From: Pseudomonas chlororaphis
GTDB lineage: Bacteria; Pseudomonadota; Gammaproteobacteria; Pseudomonadales; Pseudomonadaceae
Assembly: GCF_000783395.1 (NCBI RefSeq)
Contig: NZ_JSFK01000024.1
Span: 1 to 64,000, forward strand
Direction: 5' to 3'
Length of the DNA stretch: 64,000 bases
Below the pieces are notes generated by a model. The model did not search any database, was not told the DNA's origin, and saw only the letters and a program-made list of their open reading frames with translations. Positions 25,458 through 34,426 of this stretch are shown piece by piece. The position numbers were made by a program, and so were the translations under genes. How positions within the stretch are numbered: position 1 is the stretch's first letter; the number at the start of each line of letters is the position of its first letter.

Positions 25458-28400
25458 GTACCCTGACGATAGTCGCGTGGATTGTCGCGTTGCTGCTGGT
25501 CGTGGTAATCATCGCCGTGGCGGTGTGGTGGTTGCGCACCCAGAGTGGCGCAGCGATCCGCAGTTTTTATGCGGCCGTGCGGCAAATGGAGCAGGAGCAG
25601 GGCAGTCACGACCGCTATCAGATGCCATGGCTATTGATGCTCGGCGACGAAACCCAGGGCACGCAACTGGTCAATGAATGGCGTCTGCAACCGACCGACA
25701 AACCAGCGTGGTTCGGCCGCTGGTGGTCAGATCCCGAAGGCGCCGTGCTGGTGGTGCCGCAGGCGCTGTTTCTGCCCGACGACGGTATGCATTTGCAGCG
25801 TGGCGGCTGGTGGCGTTTGCTGGGGTTGATCTTACGGATGCGCAGCAAGCGGCCGCTGGACGGGGTGGTCTGGCTGGTGCCGGTCAGTCGTCTGAGCAAT
25901 CTGGAACAGGCCGCCAGCCTCGGTCTGGCCGCGCGCCGGCGCTTCATCGACCTGTTGCAACGTTTTGGATTGAGTGTGCCGGTGTACGTGATCATCACCG
26001 GACTCGAAGAACTGCCGGGATTCCAGGAATTGATCAGCGCGCTGCCCGACGAAGCCCGCGAGCGTACCCTGGGCTGGTCCTCTCCTTATTCCCGCGATGC
26101 GGTTTGGCAAGGGCAGTGGAGCGATCAGGCACTCGATCGCATCCATCGCGCGGTAGCGGAAGCCATTATCGAAATCGGCACGTTGTCCGGCCAGTTGAGC
26201 GCCGATCTGTACGCCTTGCCGGAGCGTCTGGAAACGTTGCGGCGTGGTTTGCAGAGTGTTCTGGAACCGGTGTTTCAAGGCAACGCTCAGGGTGAAGCGC
26301 CGTGTTTTCGCGGTGTCTATTTCAGCGCCAGCCAGGCCTCGGAGGATGCCAAAGACGGATTCTCCGCCGACGACAGCGGCTTGCAGCAAAGCGTGTTCGT
26401 GCGCCAGTTGTGGCGCCAGCGCCTGGTCGGCGAGCGCGGATTGGCGCAAGGCGTGCCGCGTCTGTTGCGCTTGCGTCAGCGTTGGCAGCGATTGACGGCC
26501 GGTGTGGCGCTGGTAGTCGGGGTGATCTGGGCGGTGGCGATGCTGTGGGTCTGGCAGGTGTCGGTCAAGGATGCCCACGAACTGGCGCGGCAGATGCAGG
26601 GCGCGCAAAAAGGCTACGTGGCGATCAGCGACGAGGCGCAGCGGGTCGACTCGACCCGACGCAATGTGCAGACCTTTTGGCGTGTGCTGGAGCGTGCGCC
26701 GCACTGGAACTACGTTTCTCTGGTGTTTCCGACGTCGTGGTTTTCCTCGCTCGACAATCGACTCGAACAGCAAGTATTGCAGTCCACCCAGCGCCACATC
26801 ATGGTGCCGCTGCATGACCTGTTGAGCGCGCAACTAGCGCAGATCAAGGCGATCCGCAGCACCGACCGACGCAGCAGTGTCGAAAGCGACGACCCGGCGC
26901 AGTGGCAGAACTATCTGAAGGCGAACGATCTGGTGGATCGGGCACTGCGATTGGAGCAGCAGAATCAGCTGTTCAATCAGGTGCAAAACAATCAGCGCGC
27001 GCCACTGGACGACCTGGTGCAACTGAGCAACAACGCGCTGTCGCTGAACCTCAACACGGGCACCTTGCCCTACGCGGCGTTCTACAATCGGCTGCTCGTG
27101 GCCGGGGAAGACGGCAGCTTGCAGGCGCTTGATCTGAGCGTCGACCGGCCGCAGATCGTCAGTAACTTTTCCGGGTTGATGCAGCGCTGGCTGGATCAAT
27201 ATTTTCTCGCCGACAACTTTGTCAGCAAGGCCGGTTACCTCAAGTTGCATCTGGATCAACTGCAAGCTGGCAGCGGCAACAGCCTGCGCGAGCTGGAAGA
27301 CCTGACCGCGCTGGTCGACGATCTGCAAGCGGCGATCGCCCTGACCAATTCGACGTGGAGTCGCGGCAAGGGCCAGGAGCTGGTGCCGGGTTATGGTGAC
27401 TTCCTCGCCAAAGTGGGCAAGAGCACATTGTTGGGCGCGCAAGTCCAACAAGACCTCGACACGCAAGCGTCACGCTTGCAGCAGAGTTTCCGCGATCAAT
27501 GGATCGCCCAGATCGGTTCGCGGGACAACCTGCTGGTGCAGCAAGTCAGCGGGCAGTTGGCGTTGCAAGACCAAGTGGTGAAACTCGATAACGCGATACA
27601 GGCGCTGTTCAAGCGCGACTTCGTTTCGGTCGCCCTGCGTGCCAGCGAAGACAACGTCAATATGCAAGGCCAGACCGTGGACGGCGATGACCTCAATGAG
27701 TCGCTGAAATATTTCGCCGATTACAACAGCTACATCGCCGAAGAACTGCCACGCATTCCACCGGACTATCGCGTTGCGGTGCTCAAAGCCGCCGAGCGTG
27801 CCGCCGCCCAGGCGATGTGGTTGAGCCTCAAGGATCACAACGATCAGGCGCATCCTTACGCTGTGTTCAATGTGCAGGCCGAGCAAGCCATGGCCCTGCA
27901 AAAGGCTTTCGTCGAGGTGCACCGCGCGGATCTCTCCACCCGCCTGCAAGCGGCGCTCAATCGCCGCGCCATGGCGCAGCTTATTGGTGGTCTGGATGAA
28001 ATCACCGCGCAACCGCTGTTCGGCGGACGGGCCGAAATCAGCCAGTGGGACGGTTCGAAAAACCTTGGTCTGGAACTGTTCGGCGCCAGCGACGTGCAGG
28101 ATCTCAAACTGAGCCTCAAGCAGCAGTTCAACACCATGCTCGGCATCACTGAGCGGCGCACGTCATCGTTGCAGTGGCTGACAACGCAGCAAGCCAATCT
28201 GTCGGCACTGGATTACGAACGCGTGACGCAGTTCAGTGCGCTCAACGACGAACTGCGCAAATACAAAGAGGCCAACCCGGCCAGTTCGCCGGCACAGATC
28301 GAGCAACTGGTCAGTCGCGACTTCGTCGAGATGGACGTCAATTCCTGCCTGCAAATGTTGCAGACCGCCAACGTCGCCGGCGGACGCGGCACGTTGGCGA

Positions 28401-29275
28401 TGCGCGCGGTGGAGCTGCAACAGGAAGCCATGCAGCGTTGCCAGATGCTGCAAGTGCAACAGGCCGCTGCGGCATGGAATGAGCTGGCCAACTACTTCAA
28501 TCAATATCTGGCGGATCGCTTTCCGTTCGCCAACGGCGTGCAGATGCAGGACGCCGATCCGGCGCGGGTTGAGTATTTTCTGCAACTGATCGACAAGAAA
28601 CTGCCGGTCGCGCAGGCCGGCCTTGTCACCAACCAGACCCCGGAGCGCCTGGCCGCAGCGGACTTTCTCAACCGCTTGAAGCAGGCGAGCACTTGGCTGA
28701 CGCCGCTGTTCGTGCGTGACAAGAGCGGCATCCTTGGCGTCGAGCTGGACGTGCGCTGGCGCACCGATCGCGATGATGAGCTGGGCGCCGATCAGGTGAT
28801 TGCCTGGGGCTTGCTCGCTGGCAATCAGCAAATCAACTATCCGGCAGCCGAGCAACCGAACCTGCGCTGGATGGTCGGCCAGCCTGTCCGCCTGACCCTG
28901 CGCTGGGCGCGTAACGGCAAGGAGCGGCCAGTCAATGATCCCCAGCAACCGAATCTGGTGGTGCGTGATCTGGAGGCCGGTTGGGAGTACGGCGGGCCAT
29001 GGTCATTGCTGCGCCTGATGCGCGCGCATTTCTCGGTGCAGCGTCAGCCAAACGTGGATTACACCGATTTCCCGCTGACGTTGCGTTTACCCGTGACCGG
29101 GGCGCCGGACAGCGTCACCAGCGACTTCACGCGCATGTTCGTGCGTCTGTCGTTGATGAGCCAAGGCTCGAAACTGCCGCTGTCGATCGCGCCGTTGCCA
29201 ACCCGTGCACCGCGCTCACCGTTTCAGGTGACCGGCAGCACTGCCGCCCTCGAATCGCAGAAGGAGGACCTGTGA
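25454..29275 (+). CDS. tssM: T6SS membrane protein TssM (IcmF family), Walker motifs absent
   Basis: 1273 residues, a usual length for TssM. One N-terminal helix (about 5-27, WIVALLLVVVIIAVAVWW) and one at about 350-370 (GVALVVGVIWAVAMLWVW) flank the cytoplasmic domain. A large periplasmic part follows, ending in the conserved C-terminal region. Where other TssM proteins have the GTPase P-loop (GxxGxGKT), this one reads LLMLGDETQGTQL, and the usual DTAGR is replaced by VLVVPQALFLP. Nucleotide binding is therefore unlikely. Some TssMs lack it naturally. Confidence 0.95.
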   Translation: MSTLTIVAWIVALLLVVVIIAVAVWWLRTQSGAAIRSFYAAVRQMEQEQGSHDRYQMPWLLMLGDETQGTQLVNEWRLQPTDKPAWFGRWWSDPEGAVLVVPQALFLPDDGMHLQRGGWWRLLGLILRMRSKRPLDGVVWLVPVSRLSNLEQAASLGLAARRRFIDLLQRFGLSVPVYVIITGLEELPGFQELISALPDEARERTLGWSSPYSRDAVWQGQWSDQALDRIHRAVAEAIIEIGTLSGQLSADLYALPERLETLRRGLQSVLEPVFQGNAQGEAPCFRGVYFSASQASEDAKDGFSADDSGLQQSVFVRQLWRQRLVGERGLAQGVPRLLRLRQRWQRLTAGVALVVGVIWAVAMLWVWQVSVKDAHELARQMQGAQKGYVAISDEAQRVDSTRRNVQTFWRVLERAPHWNYVSLVFPTSWFSSLDNRLEQQVLQSTQRHIMVPLHDLLSAQLAQIKAIRSTDRRSSVESDDPAQWQNYLKANDLVDRALRLEQQNQLFNQVQNNQRAPLDDLVQLSNNALSLNLNTGTLPYAAFYNRLLVAGEDGSLQALDLSVDRPQIVSNFSGLMQRWLDQYFLADNFVSKAGYLKLHLDQLQAGSGNSLRELEDLTALVDDLQAAIALTNSTWSRGKGQELVPGYGDFLAKVGKSTLLGAQVQQDLDTQASRLQQSFRDQWIAQIGSRDNLLVQQVSGQLALQDQVVKLDNAIQALFKRDFVSVALRASEDNVNMQGQTVDGDDLNESLKYFADYNSYIAEELPRIPPDYRVAVLKAAERAAAQAMWLSLKDHNDQAHPYAVFNVQAEQAMALQKAFVEVHRADLSTRLQAALNRRAMAQLIGGLDEITAQPLFGGRAEISQWDGSKNLGLELFGASDVQDLKLSLKQQFNTMLGITERRTSSLQWLTTQQANLSALDYERVTQFSALNDELRKYKEANPASSPAQIEQLVSRDFVEMDVNSCLQMLQTANVAGGRGTLAMRAVELQQEAMQRCQMLQVQQAAAAWNELANYFNQYLADRFPFANGVQMQDADPARVEYFLQLIDKKLPVAQAGLVTNQTPERLAAADFLNRLKQASTWLTPLFVRDKSGILGVELDVRWRTDRDDELGADQVIAWGLLAGNQQINYPAAEQPNLRWMVGQPVRLTLRWARNGKERPVNDPQQPNLVVRDLEAGWEYGGPWSLLRLMRAHFSVQRQPNVDYTDFPLTLRLPVTGAPDSVTSDFTRMFVRLSLMSQGSKLPLSIAPLPTRAPRSPFQVTGSTAALESQKEDL

Positions 29276-30354
29276 GTCTGCCATCGACCGCTGTGCCAGA
29301 CCTGATTGATCAACTGCTCGCGCCGATCAGCGCGGACGCGCCCTGTGGCGTCGATTTGCGCTATGAACGTGAGTTCGATCAGTTACGCGACTTGCGCCGC
29401 GAGGACGATGCCAGCCTGCCGACCGGTGTCTGGCAGTCGACACTGAAGCGGGCGAACTGGCCGGACGTCGAAAAACTCACGACGACGTTATTGCTGGAGC
29501 GCAGCAAGGACCTGATGCTCAGCGCCTGGCTCGGCGAGGCATGGCTACACCTGCAAGCGCTGGACGGATTGCCCGGCAGTCTGGCGCTGATCGCCGGTTT
29601 GTGTGAACGCTTTCCCGAGCAGTTGCACCCGCAGGCCGAGGACGGCGACCAGTCGTGGCGGGTGATTCCGCTGGAATGGCTGGTACGCCGCTACAGTGAA
29701 ATATTGCTCACGCGGGTGCCCTTGTTCGGTAGCCGCAACAGCGATTTCGAGGCTTACACCCTGGAAGTCTGGCGGCGCTTGCAGGTGCAGCAAGTGCAGA
29801 CCAACGACAGCAAGAACGCCAAGACCTCGGCGGAAACCGCGCGCAATGAACAGAAGAAACTCAACGAACAAGTGCGCGCCACGCCGCTGGCGTTCTGGCT
29901 GCGCACTCAGGGCAATCTGCTCCTGAGCCTGCAACACTTGCAACGGCTCAACACCTGGAGTGATGCCTATCTGGGAGATCAGGCGCCGGGATTGCGCCCC
30001 TTGCAGGACACCATCCAGGCGCTGCTGAAACTGGTTCAGGAGTTTATCGCCATGCACCCACAACAACCGGCACCGCCACCGCCGCTGGTCGAAGCCCCCG
30101 TCGCCGTTGCGCAGCCAGAAGAACCCGCACCGGTAGCCTTGGCCTTTCGTGAGCCGGCCAATCGCGAAGAGGCGTATCGCCAACTGCTGCTGATCGCCGA
30201 ATACCTCGCCCGCACTGAACCCCACAGCCCGGTGCCGTATCTGATCCGCCGGGGAGTCGAGTGGGGTAACAAGCCGCTGAGCGAATTGCTCGGTGAGTTG
30301 ATCAGTGCCGATGCCGAATCGCGACGTTTGTGGACGTTGCTTGGCGTGCTTTAG
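29272..30354 (+). CDS. tssA: T6SS protein TssA (ImpA N-terminal domain)
   Basis: 360 residues. It starts at GTG 29272, which overlaps the tssM stop by four bases (GTGA) and has AAGGAGGAC upstream. The N-terminal ImpA region has PISADAPCGVDLRYEREFDQ, LRREDD and AWLGEAWLHLQALDG. A proline-rich linker at about 262-280 (PAPPPPLVEAPV) leads to a C-terminal helical region. TssA primes the tube/sheath assembly. It is the last gene of the plus arm and overlaps the convergent dehydrogenase by 4 bases. Confidence 0.93.
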   Translation: MSLPSTAVPDLIDQLLAPISADAPCGVDLRYEREFDQLRDLRREDDASLPTGVWQSTLKRANWPDVEKLTTTLLLERSKDLMLSAWLGEAWLHLQALDGLPGSLALIAGLCERFPEQLHPQAEDGDQSWRVIPLEWLVRRYSEILLTRVPLFGSRNSDFEAYTLEVWRRLQVQQVQTNDSKNAKTSAETARNEQKKLNEQVRATPLAFWLRTQGNLLLSLQHLQRLNTWSDAYLGDQAPGLRPLQDTIQALLKLVQEFIAMHPQQPAPPPPLVEAPVAVAQPEEPAPVALAFREPANREEAYRQLLLIAEYLARTEPHSPVPYLIRRGVEWGNKPLSELLGELISADAESRRLWTLLGVL

Positions 30355-31319
30355 TGCACGCGCTGGTTGTTGAGTTTGGGTGGTAGCGCGATGGGCGTCA
30401 GCACTGGCTCGCCCGAGAAAAACGCCACGAGGTTTTTGCCTACCAGTTCCACCGTGCCTTGCGTCGCTTCCGGTGACAGGCCGGCGACATGTGGTGTCAG
30501 CAACACGTTGCTCAGGGTTTTCAGCGCATCCGGCACTTGTGGCTCGTGGTCGAACACATCCAGTGCGGCGCCGGCAATTCTGCGTTGTTCAAGGGCGGTG
30601 ATCAGATCCGCCGTGGCGATCACACTGGCGCGGGCAATATTGACGATAAACCCTTTCGGACCAAGCGCATCGAGCACCGCGCGGGTGACCAGATGCTGTG
30701 TGCCGATGCCGCCGGGCGTGGCGACGATCAGGAAGTCCGACGCCCGCGCCAGTTCGGTCGGCGTCGAGCAGAACGCGTAAGGCACATCGCTGCGCACTTG
30801 ACGGCTGTGATAGCTGATCTGCATGTCGAAGCCAAGGTTCGCGCGTTTGGCGATCGCCATGCCCACGGCGCCCAGTCCGAGAATCCCCAGGCGTTTGTCG
30901 GCCAGCGACGGGCGCATGATCTTCGGCCACTCCCCACGGCGGACGGCAGCGTCGCAACGCGGGATGTCGCGAACCAGCGCCAGCAGCATCGCCATCGCAT
31001 GGTCGGCCACCGACGAGGCATTGACCCCAGCGCCGTTGGTGACAGTGATGCCGCGGTTGCTCGCGGCTTGCAGGTCGACGTGCTCGTACCCGGCGCCGAT
31101 CACCGTGATGATTTTCAGCGCGGGCAGGGCGGCGATTTCATCGGCGCTGAGGCCCAATGGGCCACGGGTCAGCACTGCGTCGATGCGGCTACCGTGGGTG
31201 GCGATGGCTTGCGCACGTTCGGCGGGTGTCGGAGCGAGAATCAGGTGGAAGCCCTGATGTTCGAGGATTGGCAAATAGTCATTGATGGTTTCAACCAGTA
31301 CCAGAACGGTTGCGGGCAT
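30351..31319 (-). CDS. D-2-hydroxyacid dehydrogenase family protein
   Basis: 322 residues. The cofactor domain has GILGLGAVGMAIAKRA (GxGxxG), and the catalytic triad typical of D-2-hydroxyacid dehydrogenases appears as Arg in NIARASVI, Glu in FDHEPQ and His in LTPHVAG. Such enzymes reduce 2-keto acids with NAD(P)H. Relatives are hydroxypyruvate or glyoxylate reductases, but the substrate cannot be read from sequence. It is a single gene, convergent with the T6SS arm, and probably unrelated to secretion. Confidence 0.92.
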   Translation of the reverse strand: MPATVLVLVETINDYLPILEHQGFHLILAPTPAERAQAIATHGSRIDAVLTRGPLGLSADEIAALPALKIITVIGAGYEHVDLQAASNRGITVTNGAGVNASSVADHAMAMLLALVRDIPRCDAAVRRGEWPKIMRPSLADKRLGILGLGAVGMAIAKRANLGFDMQISYHSRQVRSDVPYAFCSTPTELARASDFLIVATPGGIGTQHLVTRAVLDALGPKGFIVNIARASVIATADLITALEQRRIAGAALDVFDHEPQVPDALKTLSNVLLTPHVAGLSPEATQGTVELVGKNLVAFFSGEPVLTPIALPPKLNNQRVH

Positions 31320-31489
31320 TGCGCGGCTCCTGTGAACGTCTGCGGGTTGATCGCGAAAGTCGTTTCAGAGTGCTGAATCCGCAGCGACTTGGCAATCGTT
31401 GTCATTGGCGCAGTGGTGCTTTGATTCTGGACGGCTTCGGACAAGAAGCAAGGCTGGGAGCACACCGGTGATCCGGTGTGCTGTCGGTA

Positions 31490-31918
31490 TCATTGGGCCG
31501 CTTGGGCTTTGGCTTGCTCAGCCATCGCGAGTGGCTTGATATCGTAGGTCGGATAGAACTCGGTGCGGTAACTGCCCCATGCAGTGTTTTCCAGGGCCAG
31601 GTTAACTTCCGCCAGACGCGAGACAGGAAAGCGCACGGTCACGACCTGGCCGATTCCCATCATGATGTTCCAGCTCACCACCTCGACTCCGGCCGGGGGG
31701 AACGTTTTATGGAAACCCTGTTGCGCAAGCTGAGCTTTGAGTTCACTCAACGGACGGGTTTGATCATGTTTCAGAAACACGGTCAGCATCATCGCGTTGT
31801 CGGCGGTGGCGACGGCATTTTTTGCGGGTTGGGTGGCGGCTTGTGCGCTGACCCCGGCGCAATAGACAGAAGAAATCAGTAACGTCGACATCAGCAGGGT
31901 TTTAATTGACTTTTGCAT
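31490..31918 (-). CDS. Exported hypothetical protein
   Basis: 142 residues with a clear signal peptide (MQKSIKTLLMSTLLISSVYC, cleavage near VSAQAA). The mature protein is small, with FFLKHDQTRP-like strands (LTVFLKHDQTRPLSELKAQL) and EVVSWNIMMGIGQVVTVRFP. There is no known domain that I recognise. The RBS is GGAGTTCGCT. It follows the DUF4822-type gene by 15 bases, so the two form an operon of periplasmic or secreted proteins. Confidence 0.72.
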   Translation of the reverse strand: MQKSIKTLLMSTLLISSVYCAGVSAQAATQPAKNAVATADNAMMLTVFLKHDQTRPLSELKAQLAQQGFHKTFPPAGVEVVSWNIMMGIGQVVTVRFPVSRLAEVNLALENTAWGSYRTEFYPTYDIKPLAMAEQAKAQAAQ

Positions 31919-31933
31919 AGCGAACTCCTGGTT

Positions 31934-32416
31934 TTATTGTTTGATGGCGGACTTGGTTTCTATTGTTCCGGTATAGGGCGCGTGAACGACATGAATGCGC
32001 ACAAGAGGATTGTTTTCTACCATGTCGCGGGGGACTTCCCGAGAATAAGTGAACTCGCGTTTGTTCAGTGTTTCCAGACGTCTGACCCATGTTTTGGTCG
32101 GGCCGATATCCGGCACAAGAATGTGTTGTTGCTGATCGCCGGTGACAAAGAAATACCCGCCACCGCCATTGTTGTACTTTGATTCGCCTGTATCGGTGTA
32201 AAAGAACTCGTATCGATTACGCTCCGGATCCCACGTCGATATGCCAACGACGCCGGGGTACTTCGCTTTGACGTCTGTTTCCGGGGCGCCGTCGATATAG
32301 ACCTTGGTGGTCAGCCATCGCGGCGAAGAAGCCAGCTCGCGGACATCGGCGTTGGCGCTGGCGAGCGGGGCAAGCAGTGCGGCCAACAACAGGCCGCTCA
32401 TCATGTTATTTTGCAT
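31934..32416 (-). CDS. Exported DUF4822-like protein
   Basis: 160 residues from the ATG at 32416, preceded by GAGGACACAGC; earlier in-frame starts are AT-rich upstream DNA. A signal peptide (MSGLLLAALLAPLASANADV) is followed by RWLTTKVYIDGAPETDVKAK, WDPERNRYEFFYTDTGESKY and a C-terminal FTYSREVPRDM. This layout matches DUF4822 proteins, beta-rich and probably periplasmic, of unknown function. It is the first gene of the pair. Confidence 0.68.
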   Translation of the reverse strand: MQNNMMSGLLLAALLAPLASANADVRELASSPRWLTTKVYIDGAPETDVKAKYPGVVGISTWDPERNRYEFFYTDTGESKYNNGGGGYFFVTGDQQQHILVPDIGPTKTWVRRLETLNKREFTYSREVPRDMVENNPLVRIHVVHAPYTGTIETKSAIKQ

Positions 32417-32758
32417 GCTGTGTCCTCTTATCACACTTGAATTATTAGTCTTCGAATTCGGAGCGATAAAAATATAGACCTGCCATGGAATATTGTTCAA
32501 TGGCTGGGTAGTTGTTTGTAACAAATGGCTGATATTCGGTTTTGAGTAATATTTTGTTGTGGGTTTTTTTGCTGTTTATGGTGTAGGAATATTCTGAAAA
32601 GTTGGTTTTCGATTTGCTTATTTGTTGGCGTTGTCTGTAGTTAAAGTCGCTGGCTCTCTTAATTAATTACACGATGCTGCAGGACAGAGGATGCCGTAAT
32701 AAATGTCTGGTTGACGCAACCGCAGCAAGTCAGGTTGCGTCTATTTCAGGAGGCTTCC
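32417..32758. other. AT-rich gene-free region
   Basis: 342 bases with many T/A runs and no credible frame on either strand. It probably contains the promoter of the DUF4822/exported pair. It also holds the hairpin at 32713-32741 that follows the cysteine-hydrolase gene. Confidence 0.55.
32713..32741 (-). terminator. Candidate terminator after the cysteine hydrolase
   Basis: GACGCAACC and GGTTGCGTC pair as a 9-base stem with an 11-base loop about 18 bases beyond the stop of the hydrolase. The following minus-strand sequence (AACCAGACATTT) has only a weak U tract, so it is a low-confidence terminator. Confidence 0.45.
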
Positions 32759-33283
32759 TTAGAACTTCACTTCAGCACTGTCGATTAACCGTGCGAAAGC
32801 GGCACCGAGGGTGGCGTTGTGATGGTTGATGATCACTTCGGCCGATAGCGCAGCAGTGTCCATGCAGGTGTGGGCGTCGCTGACCAGCAGTGGTCTGAAG
32901 CCAAGATCGGTAGCGCTGCGACAGGTGCTGTCGATGCAGAACTGGCTTTTCATGCCGACCACATAGAGGTCGTCTATCTGTGCGGCTTTGAGTTGCTGTG
33001 CGAGGTCAGTGCCATGGAAAGCATCGGGACGGGATTTGTCGAAGAGAGTGTCGATGTCAGCGTCCAGTTCAAGCGCTGGCAGCAATTGCCAGAATGGACT
33101 GCCAGCGGCGATCAATGAGCCGTCCGGACCGGTGTGGCGCACGGCGAAGATCGGCACTTGCGTCGCGCGGGCCTGAGCGACCAGGCGCTGGATGTTGGCC
33201 AGAACCCGTTCGCCCTGGTAGGGCTTTTCCGGTCCGTGGAACAGACCGACCTGCATATCGATGATCAACAGTGCTGCGGGCAT
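32759..33283 (-). CDS. Isochorismatase-like cysteine hydrolase
   Basis: 174 residues from the ATG at 33283. The cysteine-hydrolase triad of this fold is visible: Asp9 in LIIDMQ, Lys83 in FDKSRP and Cys116 in SQFCIDST. Relatives hydrolyse amides or isochorismate-like esters, but the substrate is unknown. Upstream lies a structured leader (33333-33457) with a threonine-rich peptide and a terminator hairpin that suggests attenuation. It is a single gene. Confidence 0.88.
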   Translation of the reverse strand: MPAALLIIDMQVGLFHGPEKPYQGERVLANIQRLVAQARATQVPIFAVRHTGPDGSLIAAGSPFWQLLPALELDADIDTLFDKSRPDAFHGTDLAQQLKAAQIDDLYVVGMKSQFCIDSTCRSATDLGFRPLLVSDAHTCMDTAALSAEVIINHHNATLGAAFARLIDSAEVKF

Positions 33284-33332
33284 GGTGTTTCTCCTTGGGT
33301 GCTGCAGATGCCGCACGGACGGGAGAAACAAC

Positions 33333-33361
33333 AAGGCCCCGTCCATTGCTGGCGGGGCCTT
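33333..33361 (-). terminator. Attenuator-type terminator in the leader of the cysteine hydrolase
   Basis: On the minus strand AAGGCCCCG-CCA and TGG-A-CGGGGCCTT form a strong 12-base-pair stem with a GCAA loop, followed by GTTGTTTCTC. It lies 50 bases before the hydrolase ATG and 19 bases after the leader peptide stop, which is the arrangement of transcription attenuation. Confidence 0.65.
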
Positions 33362-33379
33362 GGGTTTGCTGCGCTGGGT

Positions 33380-33457
33380 TTACCTCAGACAGAAACACCA
33401 CGACCCGCCGGTGGCGGTCGTGGTGGTACGGGTGAGTTGCAGCGCGCGAATGTTCAT
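33380..33457 (-). CDS. Threonine-rich 25-residue leader peptide
   Basis: The ATG at 33457 begins a 25-codon frame whose product starts MNIRALQLTRTTTTATGG and ends SWCFCLR. Five Thr codons lie close together (RTTTTATGG), and the codons themselves form a hairpin (CACCACGACC with GGTCGTGGTG). The predicted promoter (33464-33493) places transcription at or very near the ATG, so it may be translated from a leaderless mRNA. It is too short for family assignment. It is an inferred attenuator peptide, not a structural protein. Confidence 0.5.
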   Translation of the reverse strand: MNIRALQLTRTTTTATGGSWCFCLR

Positions 33458-33463
33458 GGGCCG

Positions 33464-33493
33464 ATCATGCTGGCGCTGATATCGGGCTGTCAA
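33464..33493 (-). promoter_or_regulatory. Sigma-70-like promoter for the leader transcript
   Basis: A perfect -35 TTGACA (33493-33488) is followed after 18 bases by CATGAT (33469-33464, 4 of 6 matches). The predicted start is about 7 bases on, at the leader ATG. Confidence 0.5.
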
Positions 33494-33501
33494 TGAGCGG
33501 G

Positions 33502-33885
33502 TCAAGTGACGTACTGCGCAATGCCATTGCCGAATGACCAGTTCTCTTTCTTGACCTCGACCAGATTGATGAACACGTCTTCCAGGCGCACCGCCAACTG
33601 TGTGTGCAGGCTTTCGGCGATGGTTTTGAACAGCAACTGCTTTTTCTCCACCGTGCGCCCTTCGCTGATGGTGATCTGAATGAACACCACACCTTCACTG
33701 CGCTGGATCCCCAGATACTGCGGGTCGTAGATGAGGTGCTGACTGTCGTGCTCGGTGAGGATCTGGAAGTTGTCGTGCTCGGGCACATCGATACAACTGC
33801 GCAGGGCCGCGTAGATCTGCTCGCCGATGCGTTTGGCGAAAGAGGGGTCGGGGTTTTGCTGGATATCGACGCGAACCAGTGGCAT
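33502..33885 (-). CDS. Tautomerase-family protein (4-oxalocrotonate tautomerase superfamily)
   Basis: 127 residues starting MPLVRVDIQQN; after Met removal Pro1 becomes the catalytic base of this superfamily. The fold pattern is a beta-alpha-beta repeat (PLVRVDI then ending VFINLVEVKKENWSFGNG), and the NWSFGNG tail is typical of the longer tautomerases of about 125 residues. The substrate is unknown. It stands divergently to the cysteine-hydrolase leader and has no operon partner. Confidence 0.88.
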   Translation of the reverse strand: MPLVRVDIQQNPDPSFAKRIGEQIYAALRSCIDVPEHDNFQILTEHDSQHLIYDPQYLGIQRSEGVVFIQITISEGRTVEKKQLLFKTIAESLHTQLAVRLEDVFINLVEVKKENWSFGNGIAQYVT

Positions 33886-34127
33886 GGGAAGGCTCCGCAG
33901 GGCAGGGGACTCATCTCACGCTAGATCATGTGGGGCAAATTGAAAGGGTTGGGTGCTTGATGGCGGAGGCGTTTTCTAAAAGGTCTCTGTATGAGACGAC
34001 CTACCTGACTTGCAGATTTTGCCTACGAAACCGCCAGATTCGTCTGCTACCACGGCAAATGATGAATGCGAAATCATGAGGCTACAAAGCTGCCTGTTCA
34101 GCCACTGCCAGCAGCCAAGGAAGGCGA

Positions 34128-34322
34128 ATGCTTCAGAACGATCGGGAACATCTGGAACTCGAAAGACTACAAAACGAATCACGCAAGCTCATTGTCGAGA
34201 GACGCAAGCTTATGGCCGAGGAAAACAAACTAAAGCGAGAAAGGTTCTGGAACCCGGTAGTGGTAGGCACGGGACTGCTAACTGCGATTACAGCTGTATT
34301 CGGAATATTGACCAAGCTTTAA
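34128..34322 (+). CDS. Small coiled-coil/membrane protein A
   Basis: 64 residues from the ATG at 34128, preceded by AAGGAAGGCGA. Residues about 8-40 are a strongly charged helix (LELERLQNESRKLIVERRKL), and residues 43-60 form one hydrophobic helix (VVVGTGLLTAITAVFGIL). There is no signal peptide. It is a tail-anchored-like membrane protein of unknown role. The next gene has the same architecture. Confidence 0.55.
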   Translation: MLQNDREHLELERLQNESRKLIVERRKLMAEENKLKRERFWNPVVVGTGLLTAITAVFGILTKL

Positions 34323-34426
34323 TTTTGAAGCGCTTTACACATCATGGTTTGCGACCAGGCGTACCGGATGTTCAACAACGGTTTACATGCCAGATTGGTT
34401 TCGTGACCTCGCAAAGGACGATAAAC

